A stretch of DNA of 10,621 nt from Spirochaetaceae bacterium (GTDB taxonomy: Bacteria; Spirochaetota; Spirochaetia; Treponematales; Breznakiellaceae): positions 1 to 10,621 of the forward strand of contig JAIRNN010000081.1 of assembly GCA_031257995.1 (NCBI GenBank). Direction: 5' to 3'. The translations under genes were made by a program, and so were the position numbers. The notes beneath the pieces were generated by a model. The model was not told the origin of the DNA. It did no database searches and saw nothing but the letters and a program-made list of their open reading frames with translations. How positions within the stretch are numbered: position 1 is the stretch's first letter; the number at the start of each line of letters is the position of its first letter. Below, one piece after another: positions 1 to 5,338 of this stretch.

Positions 1-74
1 TAGTATCTGTTATTAAGACGCTTTATTTCCGTTCTCGGCTCTTTGAACGGCAAAACCCAGTCCGGCAACCCCAT
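1..74 (-). CDS. Transposase, N-terminal fragment (IS1634/IS4-like), runs off window
   Basis: Reading leftward from an ATG at 74-72, 24 codons are visible before the window edge: M-G-L-P-D-W-V-L-P-F-K-E-P-R-T-E-I-K and then R-L-N-N-R-Y. The pattern 'PDWV..FKE..TEIK...(N/G).(Y)' resembles the first residues of IS1634/IS4-type DDE transposases as I remember them; the catalytic domain lies outside the window. A GGAGGG Shine-Dalgarno sits about 5 nt upstream of the ATG and a near-consensus promoter (113-142) precedes it, so this is a genuine gene start. The family call rests on 24 residues and could be wrong; that a gene begins here is much surer. Confidence 0.55.
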   Translation of the reverse strand, partial: MGLPDWVLPFKEPRTEIKRLNNRY

Positions 75-88
75 ATTACCCTCCATTA

Positions 89-112
89 TAGACTGCCTAT
101 ATAAGTAGTCTA
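89..112. promoter_or_regulatory. 24-bp operator-like palindrome over the transcription start
   Basis: Two 12-bp half sites (89-100 and 101-112) mirror each other at 10 of 12 positions around a central TATATA, with outer arms TAGACT/AGTCTA. It abuts the -10 box at 113-118 and covers the expected transcription start and early leader, the classic place for a repressor dimer. No cognate regulator is identified. It could instead be part of the IS terminal sequence. Confidence 0.4.
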
Positions 113-142
113 ATTATACGCCGGATTACCTCATTATGTCAA
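113..142 (-). promoter_or_regulatory. Sigma70-type promoter for the leftward IS gene
   Basis: On the minus strand there is a perfect -35 TTGACA (142-137), an 18-nt spacer, and a perfect -10 TATAAT (118-113). Transcription would start near 106-107, about 32 nt upstream of the ATG at 74. Both hexamers match the consensus exactly, unusually strong for an IS transposase promoter, which suggests that expression is held down in some other way, for instance by the palindrome at 89-112. Confidence 0.7.
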
Positions 143-259
143 GAGAAATGTGCCTGTCTATGCCAAATACATTGCATCTTCTTATGTTTTTGCAAATAGA
201 CGGGGTATTTTTGGCGGAGTTAGGGGTTAAAGCCTTACAAAACCGCATTTCTTAGCGGA

Positions 260-300
260 AGTTGTTTAGAAACTTAAGGTTTCTAAATAACTCTATTTAG
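260..300. terminator. Stem-loop cluster downstream of the FGGY kinase
   Basis: Arms 260-273 (AGTTGTTTAGAAAC) and 279-292 pair over 14 positions with a single G-T, around a 5-nt loop. A second hairpin overlaps it: CTAAATA (283-289) pairs with TATTTAG (294-300). The two structures share bases, so only one can form at a time. Beyond them, at 243-258, a 4-bp CCGC/GCGG stem is followed on the minus strand by TTTTG. Together these lie 33-90 nt past the stop of the leftward kinase gene and plausibly end its transcript, but none has a classic long T-run directly after the main stem. A dispersed palindrome is the alternative. Confidence 0.45.
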
Positions 301-332
301 AAAAAACGTTCACGCAACCTGTCCGGAACCTG

Positions 333-1877
333 CTAGGCAACCTGCCCGGCTATTTGCCACGTGTTCGCGTGGGTAAGCCACTGTTGCCGGTAGCGTTCAA
401 AAAACGGAAAGTCTTCCGCGCTACAGGGCAGATACTCGATGTTGACGAGGCCGGGATCAATGGCCTTTCTCTTTCCGGCGGGGCCCGTCATTGCCATCAC
501 CGCCGTCATCGCCGCGCCGAAAGAGGTCGCCTCGTTCAGATTGGTGAGAAGGGCCTCGTTGTTGGGAAGCGCGAATGAGAGCAGCGAGTTGTAGCCGCAG
601 TTCCGGCAGAACCCGCCCTCGGTAAAAATGCGGTCGCCGTCTTTCCGGCCCGCACGGTCCAGCGCGGTTAGCGTTTGGAGGACAAGCGAGGTATCGAGCA
701 GCGCCAAAAAGCGTTCGGGCTGCCTGATGATTTCTGGGTGGTGACCGGGCGTGATCTCGGCAAATGGATAGAACATCCCTTTTTCGAGAATCCCGGCCCT
801 CGTTTTCGTATACTGCCCCGAACCCGTGACAATCTCCGGCAGAAGAAAGGTATCGCACTCCTCGTGCACAGCGTTAAACGCGGCAGGGACATAGGGCGGA
901 AACTTGTCGGTATCATTGATCTCTTGGCAACGGATCATGTACGAGTCAAGCTCCATGCCGCCCAAGAAAATCGCCGTTTTCACAGGTTTTCGCAACGCGC
1001 TTTGGTTGAAAAACACGATATTCCCGATATCGCCGGGCTCGTAGTCAAGCGTTTTCCCCGGCTTCATCAAAACGCACCACGTGCCGGTGGAATTGAGGAC
1101 AAACCCGCCCGCCTTTTCCTTGACAAGATAGGGGAGCAGCGAGGCGTTGGAATCGTGAATCCCCATCGTTACGATGGTGGCAGGGTCCAGCCCGGTCTCG
1201 CGTGCGATCTCAGGCCGGATAACGCCCAGTGTCTCGTAACTGTTCCGGTAGTTTTCAGGCAGCAACCCGCGAATCCCCAGCTTGTCCGCCACTCCTGAGT
1301 AAGCCCCCTTCGCGTGATCCCAGAGATAGGTATGGCACCCGACATACGTCGGCTCCGCGCCGCACACCCCGGTGAGCTCGTAGCTCCAGTAGGAAGGATA
1401 GTTCAGGATAGTCTTCACCCGCGCAAACTCGTCCGGCAGGCAGGTTTGCAGAAAGAAAATCCCCTTTGCGGCGTTGATCATCGCGGAAAGCGGTGGCGTA
1501 AACGTCGTCTTTTGTAACGTGTTCCGGTCACCTGCCTTCGCGTAAAACGCCTCTTGAAATTCCGTTCCGGGCTCGTGGGTATATAACACGCAGGGTGCGC
1601 ACACCTCACCCGCCTCGTCAAGACAGACAAACGTCGCCCCGTGCGTCGTAACGGCAACCGCCTTAATCGGATACTTCGCCGCAAACCTTTTCAACTCGTC
1701 CAGAAAGAATTCCTTGATCCGCCTGAGATTGTGAACCCTAAACTCCCGCCCCCCCGCGCACTCTCTCCTCGGCATGAAATTCTTGCGCGTCATATCAAGC
1801 CGTTTCAGCTTGTCGTCGAACACCGTAACCTTCTTGTTCGTCATTCCGGCATCAAACACCGCGACCGCGTATTCCAT
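333..1877 (-). CDS. FGGY-family carbohydrate kinase
   Basis: ATP-dependent cytosolic sugar kinase of the FGGY (ASKHA-fold) family, 514 aa, the family's usual length. The N-terminal phosphate-binding loop is F-D-A-G-M-T-N-K-K (residues 8-16); the likely catalytic Asp is D242 in G-I-H-D-S-N-A-S; the second nucleotide-binding lobe shows N-S-T-G-T-W (262-267), and E-G-G-F-C-R-N (420-426) resembles the conserved C-terminal family segment. The wording is closer to the L-fuculokinase/YgcE-like branch than to xylulokinase or glycerol kinase, but the substrate (probably a ketose or deoxy sugar) cannot be read from sequence. The start at ATG 1877 is chosen because the family begins at this point and GGGGGGAG lies just before it; the frame stays open 108 codons further upstream, but that stretch is repeat DNA. 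No isomerase or aldolase partner adjoins it. Confidence 0.88.
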   Translation of the reverse strand: MEYAVAVFDAGMTNKKVTVFDDKLKRLDMTRKNFMPRRECAGGREFRVHNLRRIKEFFLDELKRFAAKYPIKAVAVTTHGATFVCLDEAGEVCAPCVLYTHEPGTEFQEAFYAKAGDRNTLQKTTFTPPLSAMINAAKGIFFLQTCLPDEFARVKTILNYPSYWSYELTGVCGAEPTYVGCHTYLWDHAKGAYSGVADKLGIRGLLPENYRNSYETLGVIRPEIARETGLDPATIVTMGIHDSNASLLPYLVKEKAGGFVLNSTGTWCVLMKPGKTLDYEPGDIGNIVFFNQSALRKPVKTAIFLGGMELDSYMIRCQEINDTDKFPPYVPAAFNAVHEECDTFLLPEIVTGSGQYTKTRAGILEKGMFYPFAEITPGHHPEIIRQPERFLALLDTSLVLQTLTALDRAGRKDGDRIFTEGGFCRNCGYNSLLSFALPNNEALLTNLNEATSFGAAMTAVMAMTGPAGKRKAIDPGLVNIEYLPCSAEDFPFFERYRQQWLTHANTWQIAGQVA

Positions 1878-1929
1878 AACTCCCCCCGCACCCGTCTTTC
1901 GGGCATCCTGTTTTGTCTCATTTTGCCTT

Positions 1930-1958
1930 ATTATAGAAGATAAGAGGCAAGAAGGAAA
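1930..1958 (-). promoter_or_regulatory. Candidate promoter of the FGGY kinase
   Basis: On the minus strand a perfect -10 TATAAT (1935-1930) is preceded, after a 17-nt spacer, by TTTCCT (1958-1953), a weak -35. The predicted leader is about 46 nt and contains a small CCCG/CGGG hairpin (1891-1903) just upstream of the G-rich ribosome binding site. The promoter lies downstream of the long open-frame extension, so it supports the short form of the protein. Confidence 0.42.
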
Positions 1959-2031
1959 AGCACTGCCGCCACCTGGCCCCGGTTTTCCTTGGTTGCGGCG
2001 TGACGGGAAAAGGCGGTGGTGTCTCCACGGT

Positions 2032-2139
2032 GCTGAAGACGCTATCCAAGTGCCGCTTTTATTGGCACCACACCGTGCCGCAGGAATGGCAAAAACGCGC
2101 GACCATGTTGTGCCCGTTTCGCGCGCGACATTGGGCGCC
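2032..2139. repeat. Dispersed repeat, copy A
   Basis: Copy A matches copy B (2490-2605) in two conserved blocks. Block 1 (2032-2082) runs from GC(T/C)GAAG through TATCCAAG and TTTATTGGC to TGC(C/T)GCA. Block 2 (2108-2139) runs from TTGTGCC through GTTTCG to ATTGGGCGCC. Most differences between the copies are transitions. The centre between the blocks is divergent. Open frames that cross it on the minus strand read a shared peptide (P-I-K-A-A-L-G) in both copies, but I see no sign that this is translated. Confidence 0.7.
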
Positions 2140-2205
2140 ACAGAGGGGGTGCCGTAAGAATTGTGGAGGCGTGTTTGCGAAGCAAGCTTGGGCCGGAGCA
2201 AGTCT

Positions 2206-2242
2206 GGAGGCAGGGAGAGGTCCTCCCCTCCTCCATCCTTTT
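2206..2242 (+). terminator. GC-rich hairpin with short T-run
   Basis: GGGAG (2213-2217) pairs with CTCCC (2223-2227) around a 5-nt loop, and GGAG (2206-2209) can extend the stem with CTCC (2231-2234) across unpaired bases. TTTTAT follows from 2239. It has the look of an intrinsic terminator on the plus strand, yet no plus-strand gene lies upstream, so it may be one part of the dispersed repeat DNA rather than a working terminator. Confidence 0.3.
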
Positions 2243-2489
2243 ATCTTAATCTATTGAGGCTGTTTCAAAACTCATTTGTATTGGGGTATTTCTATCATTC
2301 GACAAAGCGGAAGGAATTAACCGCAAAGGCGAATAAGGCGAATAAGGATGGAGGCGTACTGGTTTGATAGCCGGTTGGCTTTACAAGCAGTCTTGAAGGC
2401 GGCTTTCTGTAAAAGCTGGCAAAACAGACGGATTGGCGATAAAAGGCGCGGTTGCCGGTAATGACCTTCCGCGCCTTCAGTACTGCGGC

Positions 2490-2605
2490 GCCGAAGCTGG
2501 TATCCAAGCGCCGCCTTTATTGGCGCCGCGCCATGCTGCATAACCGCACCAACGCCCCTAGCACAACCTACGGTTGTGCCTGTTTCGGGCGCGGCATTGG
2601 GCGCC
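2490..2605. repeat. Dispersed repeat, copy B with internal hairpin
   Basis: Second, direct-orientation copy of the repeat at 2032-2139. Block 1 is 2490-2540 and block 2 is 2574-2605. The variable centre of this copy carries a perfect hairpin, GCACAACC (2561-2568) and GGTTGTGC (2572-2579) with a 3-nt loop, which copy A lacks. The ends GGCGCC-rich segments are partly complementary to each other, so the whole unit could fold. Confidence 0.7.
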
Positions 2606-2771
2606 TTAGCGGTTAAATTTTCATAAAGGTTCGCTGTAAATGCGGTTGTTCTAATATTCGCGCGAGGTTTTGGAATAGGCTCTATTATCGGTAGCGGCTT
2701 CCCCCACTGAATAGGTGCTATTTTTTGTATGAAACTACGAAGGCGCAGAGGACACCGCTCGCCGGGTTTGC

Positions 2772-2800
2772 TTGACAAACAAACGGAGACCGGATATAGT
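2772..2800 (+). promoter_or_regulatory. Strong sigma70 promoter of the TM2-D-LDH operon
   Basis: A perfect -35 TTGACA (2772-2777), a 17-nt spacer and a -10 TATAGT (2795-2800). The expected transcription start, 6-7 nt after the -10, falls at about 2807, which is the G of the GTG that begins the TM2 gene. This promoter would therefore make a leaderless mRNA. Confidence 0.7.
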
Positions 2801-2806
2801 GAAGCG

Positions 2807-3256
2807 GTGAAATCGAAAGGGATTGCCTATATTCTGCTGATCTTCGCGGGATTGTCGGGCGCGCATCATTTCTACTTGGGCCGGCCGGGGAAGGGATTGT
2901 TGTATCTCTGCACGGGGGGACTTTTTTCTTTGGGGTGGCTTTACGATTTGTTCACGCTGGGGCGGCAGGTTGACGAGGCCAACACGAGGATCTATGGCAG
3001 CGCGTTTCCCGGCAGCCGGACGTTTGTTATTCACCACGAGCAGGGGATGCGGCCTTCAGAGATGGCCGGCTATTCGGCGGAAAAGCAAATTCTTATGCTG
3101 AGCAGCCACAGTCCTGTTCTCACCGTGCGGGAGGTTGTCGCCGGGACGAGCCTTGACGTGGAGGAAGCCGAGGCGGCCCTTGCCAAACTCTCGGATCGCG
3201 GTATCGCCCGGCTCAGGGTTGACAGCGAGGGGAAGGCGAGTTACGACTTTGGATGA
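2807..3256 (+). CDS. TM2-domain membrane protein with winged-helix-like C-terminus
   Basis: 149 aa. Residues 2-53 form a TM2 domain: K-S-K-G start, first hydrophobic helix (6-18), the linker G-A-H-H-F-Y-L-G-R-P-G-K-G (18-30), second helix (31-50) ending W-L-Y-D-L-F-T-L-G. Such proteins sit in the inner membrane; their general function is not known. Residues about 91-149 look like a small winged helix (S-A-E-K-Q-I-L-M-L.., T-V-R-E-V-V, E-E-A-E-A-A-L-A-K-L-S-D-R-G-I-A-R-L), possibly cytoplasmic. GTG 2807 is chosen because TM2 domains start with this lysine-rich tag, and because the upstream frame crosses the promoter. No Shine-Dalgarno lies at a useful distance, in keeping with a leaderless message. 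The 3' end overlaps the next gene by 8 nt. Confidence 0.8.
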   Translation: MKSKGIAYILLIFAGLSGAHHFYLGRPGKGLLYLCTGGLFSLGWLYDLFTLGRQVDEANTRIYGSAFPGSRTFVIHHEQGMRPSEMAGYSAEKQILMLSSHSPVLTVREVVAGTSLDVEEAEAALAKLSDRGIARLRVDSEGKASYDFG

Positions 3257-4307
3257 TACGTTCTGTCCACCATTAAAACCGCAGCTAAAACTGGCCGTCT
3301 ACACGGAACGGCCCGACGAAAAGATGTATTTCGAGCGTTTCGGGCGACAGTTCGGGGTAATGCTTGTCGAACGAACGGAAGATCCCGTGCTCGAAACGGC
3401 GTGTTTTGCGGATGGGGTTCCGTGCATTACGGTCATCACGACGCCGATCGGCGCGCCGTTGCTTGAGGCGTTTTATGAGCGGGGCGTGCGTTTCATCTCC
3501 ACAAGGAGCATCGGCATCGATCATATCGACCGGGAGGCGGCCACCCGGCTTGGCATCCGTATCGGCAACGTGAGCTACGACCCCGATGCTGTTTCCAACT
3601 ACACGGTCATGCTGATACTCATGGCGATCCGGCGCGTCAAAAACATCGCACGTCTTTGCGCCGCCGGGGATTTTTCATTGCGTTGCGGCGTTCAGGGCCG
3701 GAACCTGCGCAACCTCACCGTGGGAATTGCCGGAACGGGGCGGATCGGCAAACGGGTTGTCGAACATCTTTCGTCATTCGGCTGCCCGATTCTCGTCTAC
3801 AGCCTCCGCCGGAGTTCCGGTCGGGAAAACGGCGCGTATGCGGAAGATCCCTCAGTGCAAAAATACGCCCGCTATGTGGATTGGGACGAATTTCTTGCGT
3901 CCTCGGACATCATCAGCCTCCACCTGCACCCCACGCCCGAAACCCGCCACATTATCAACCGCGATACGATAGCCAAGATGAAGGACGGCGTTATTCTGGT
4001 GAACACCGCACGGGGCGGTCTCGTTGACAGCGAGGCTTTGACCCAGTCGGTGGAGAGCGGCAAGGTTTCCGGCGCGGCCCTTGATGTTCACGAGGACGAG
4101 CTTGGCCTCTACTACAAGGATCTCCGGGGAAAGCCCCTGTCCAATCGCCCGCTTGCCGTGCTCCGCTCGTTCCCCAACGTGATCGTCACCCCGCATACCG
4201 CCTTCTACACCGATCAAACGGTGAGCGATATGGTCGAAAACACCCTCCGCAGTTGTCTGCACTTTGTCAACGGCGAGCCGAACCCTTGGGAAGTTTCCAC
4301 CCCCTGA
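3249..4307 (+). CDS. D-lactate/D-2-hydroxyacid dehydrogenase, VanH-like
   Basis: 352 aa, NAD-dependent D-2-hydroxyacid dehydrogenase family, probably reducing pyruvate to D-lactate or a related 2-keto acid in the cytosol. The dinucleotide-binding G-T-G-R-I-G is at 162-167; the catalytic set is R255 (V-N-T-A-R-G-G), E284 (A-L-D-V-H-E-D-E) and H316 (V-T-P-H-T-A-F-Y). The segments S-T-R-S-I-G-x-x-H-I-D (84-93) and L-I-L-M-A-I-R-R-V-K-N-I (122-133) closely resemble my recollection of VanH, the D-lactate dehydrogenase of vancomycin resistance, but no D-Ala-D-Lac ligase or VanX is present, so ordinary fermentative or metabolic use is likelier. The start is TTG 3249, overlapping the TM2 stop by 8 nt with a purine-rich AGGGGAAGG about 12 nt upstream; the next in-frame ATG would delete the first beta strand. 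Translational coupling to the TM2 gene is likely. Confidence 0.88.
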   Translation: MDDTFCPPLKPQLKLAVYTERPDEKMYFERFGRQFGVMLVERTEDPVLETACFADGVPCITVITTPIGAPLLEAFYERGVRFISTRSIGIDHIDREAATRLGIRIGNVSYDPDAVSNYTVMLILMAIRRVKNIARLCAAGDFSLRCGVQGRNLRNLTVGIAGTGRIGKRVVEHLSSFGCPILVYSLRRSSGRENGAYAEDPSVQKYARYVDWDEFLASSDIISLHLHPTPETRHIINRDTIAKMKDGVILVNTARGGLVDSEALTQSVESGKVSGAALDVHEDELGLYYKDLRGKPLSNRPLAVLRSFPNVIVTPHTAFYTDQTVSDMVENTLRSCLHFVNGEPNPWEVSTP

Positions 4308-4421
4308 TGTCCTAATCGGCGTTTTGCCTGAGACGGGGCCTGTCCCTGCGTCAACAAGACTCGTGAGGAAAAGCATCCCCACTCCTTTACCCTTCGACAA
4401 AGAAAACCTTCCGCACCTCCT

Positions 4422-4796
4422 TTATCCGGGGCTTTCGGAGAAGGGTAGCGGCGTGTGTTTTTTGGCCCGGCTGTCGTTACGGAGCAACTCCATAAACTGT
4501 AGCGCAAAAAGGAGGCGCTTCTTGTCAAGACCATTGGCGATCTCGGCGATGCGGAGAACCTCACGGGAAAACGGATGGCTTCTTTTGGCCTTCGTCGGGA
4601 TGTCGGCAAGAAGCTCTTCAACGGTTACCCCCAGCACCCTAGCAATTTTGACGGCATTCGCGGCGGACGGCATACAGCCGCCCGTTCTGAGATACCCATC
4701 AATGGTATGTTTTTTTATACCAGTTTGCAGGGCAAGTTCCTTGACCTGCATTTCAGAGATAAGAAGCTGGGTTTTCAAATTTTGATTAAAACTCAT
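4422..4796 (-). CDS. XRE-type helix-turn-helix regulator
   Basis: 124 aa small DNA-binding protein. Residues 6-63 fit a phage-repressor-like HTH of the XRE/Cro-C1 class: M-Q-V-K-E-L-A-L-Q-T-G-I (16-27) as the first helix and turn, K-K-H-T-I-D-G-Y-L (28-36) as recognition helix, then A-A-N-A-V-K-I-A-R-V-L-G-V-T-V-E-E-L-L (45-63), a very typical family ending. The C-terminal part (64-124) has a helix (F-S-R-E-V-L-R-I-A-E-I-A-N-G-L-D-K-K-R-L-L-F-A-L-Q-F-M-E-L-L split over 76-105) that may mediate dimerisation. ATG at 4796 is the natural start. There is no Shine-Dalgarno; instead an inverted repeat occupies the leader, suggesting self-repression. It converges on the D-LDH gene, 114 nt apart. Targets are unknown. 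Confidence 0.85.
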   Translation of the reverse strand: MSFNQNLKTQLLISEMQVKELALQTGIKKHTIDGYLRTGGCMPSAANAVKIARVLGVTVEELLADIPTKAKRSHPFSREVLRIAEIANGLDKKRLLFALQFMELLRNDSRAKKHTPLPFSESPG

Positions 4797-4799
4797 AGT

Positions 4800-4816
4800 A
4801 ACAAGTTATTCTTGTT
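4800..4816. promoter_or_regulatory. Candidate XRE operator at the start of the regulator gene
   Basis: Perfect inverted repeat AACAAG (4800-4805), 5-nt spacer, CTTGTT (4811-4816), ending only 4 nt upstream of the regulator's ATG. ACAAG-N-CTTGT half sites are typical of XRE/Cro-like repressors. A second, looser repeat ATAGT/ACTAT lies near 4842-4858. The arrangement suggests autoregulation. Confidence 0.5.
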
Positions 4817-4893
4817 GCCGGACAAAAAGAAGAAAAGCTGATAGTATTTTTTCACTATTTCTATTTAATTTTCGTAAATTACTGGATAACTAC

Positions 4894-4923
4894 TAGACAA
4901 AAATCTCATTATTGTAGTATCAT
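4894..4923 (+). promoter_or_regulatory. Candidate promoter for a structured transcript
   Basis: TAGACA (4894-4899, 5 of 6 consensus) and TATCAT (4918-4923, 5 of 6) with an 18-nt spacer on the plus strand. A transcript starting near 4930 would cover the palindromic region 4998-5117 and reach the T-run at 5148-5160. The local sequence is AT-rich, so a chance match is possible. Confidence 0.35.
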
Positions 4924-4997
4924 AATAATCAATCTCTGATTGCGGTAACTTTAAAGCGTCAGATTTTGGAGGGGCTTGTATAACGGCCCGTTTTGTG

Positions 4998-5117
4998 GAA
5001 GAATTGTCTTGTCCGGCCTTTGTCCGCGGTAACGGAAAGGTTTTCCAACTTCCTGTCCATTGTCGTATTTGCGCGATCCTTACACGCAAATACCGGAGGC
5101 CGGACGGGCGATTCTTC
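4998..5117. repeat. Large imperfect palindrome with internal hairpins; possible small RNA
   Basis: The outer arms pair as GAAGAAT (4998-5004) with ATTCTTC (5111-5117) and GTCCGGCC (5011-5018) with GGCCGGAC (5098-5105); the bases between can pair with one bulge and three G-U, giving a stem of about 20 bp. Inside are a perfect 9-bp hairpin, GTATTTGCG (5065-5073) with CGCAAATAC (5085-5093), and a 5-bp hairpin (5034-5046). This could be a structured RNA, or a DNA palindrome of MITE type. A minus-strand open frame crosses it (4865-5131) with a TTG start and no family resemblance; I do not believe it is a gene. Confidence 0.5.
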
Positions 5118-5125
5118 GACTCAAA

Positions 5126-5160
5126 GCCCAAAAATCTTGTGGGCGCGTGTTTTTTTGCTT
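5126..5160 (+). terminator. Weak intrinsic terminator upstream of tRNA-Asn
   Basis: GCCCA (5126-5130) pairs with TGGGC (5140-5144) around a 9-nt loop, followed by GCGTG and then two T-runs (from 5150 and 5159). The stem is short and the T-run starts a few bases late, so efficiency would be modest. It would insulate the tRNA promoter from any transcript crossing 4998-5117. Confidence 0.4.
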
Positions 5161-5186
5161 TTTTTTCAAAAATATCGGCATTTTGC

Positions 5187-5216
5187 TTGACACTATTGCA
5201 AGGTTTCTGGTATACT
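5187..5216 (+). promoter_or_regulatory. Promoter of tRNA-Asn
   Basis: Perfect -35 TTGACA (5187-5192), 18-nt spacer, -10 TATACT (5211-5216) with an upstream TGG that gives the extended -10 TGn motif. Transcription would begin near 5223, at the edge of the tRNA 5' end, leaving almost no leader to remove. Confidence 0.75.
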
Positions 5217-5224
5217 CATTTTAT

Positions 5225-5297
5225 TCCCCTGTAGCTCAGTTGGCAGAGCAAGTGACTGTTAATCACTGGGTCGGCGGTTCAAGCCCGTCCGGGGGAG
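5225..5297 (+). tRNA. trnN: tRNA-Asn (anticodon GUU)
   Basis: A full cloverleaf folds: acceptor TCCCCTG (5225-5231) with CGGGGGA (5290-5296, one G-U); D stem GCTC/GAGC (5234-5237, 5246-5249); anticodon stem AGTGA/TCACT (5251-5255, 5263-5267) with loop CTGTTAA and anticodon GTT at 5258-5260; T stem GGCGG/CCGTC with loop TTCAAGC (5278-5284). The discriminator base is G (5297), as expected for Asn. CCA is not encoded. It may be co-transcribed with the radical SAM gene, 41 nt downstream, as no terminator separates them. Confidence 0.97.
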
Positions 5298-5338
5298 GAA
5301 TGCGGGGTGACAGAGGGAGTATAATACTTTATTAAGTT

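Larger units (their letters stand above)
1960..2806. other. Gene-free intergenic block rich in dispersed repeats
   Basis: About 850 bases separate the divergent kinase and TM2 genes. Several open frames cross it on both strands but none has family-like sequence, a good ribosome binding site and sensible composition together. The block holds the two copies of a paired repeat (2032-2139 and 2490-2605), a GC-rich hairpin followed by TTTTAT (206-234 of the 2000s, i.e. 2206-2242), an 'AACCGCAAAGGCGAATAAGG' tract with a repeated GCGAATAAG unit (2319-2347), and a 'CGAAGGCGCAGAGGACACC' tract (2738-2757). The last two resemble low-complexity intergenic repeat tracts common in some bacterial genomes. 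Confidence 0.6.

Noticed and set aside
675..1298. Long plus-strand frames inside the kinase, symporter and ftsI genes
   Set aside because: All are antisense shadows of well-supported genes with high G+C and show no domain, start signal or family sequence.
1878..2201. 108-codon N-terminal extension of the FGGY kinase frame
   Set aside because: It crosses dispersed repeat copy A and the predicted promoter, resembles no kinase N-terminus, and the family-typical start with a G-rich ribosome site is at 1877.
2317..2778. 153-aa minus-strand open frame
   Set aside because: It is made of the dispersed repeat and low-complexity tracts, shows no family motif, and overlaps the strong TM2 promoter.
3249..4307. 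Vancomycin-resistance cluster based on the VanH-like enzyme
   Set aside because: No D-Ala-D-Lac ligase, D,D-dipeptidase or VanRS regulator in the window; the neighbours are a TM2 protein and an XRE regulator.
4327..4352. Possible terminator between the convergent D-LDH and XRE genes
   Set aside because: A GACG-GGG/CCC-CGTC stem with a bulge can be drawn but no T-run follows on either strand.
4865..5131. 88-aa minus-strand open frame
   Set aside because: TTG start without ribosome site, crosses the large palindrome, and no recognisable domain. A decayed remnant cannot be excluded for the last 30 codons.
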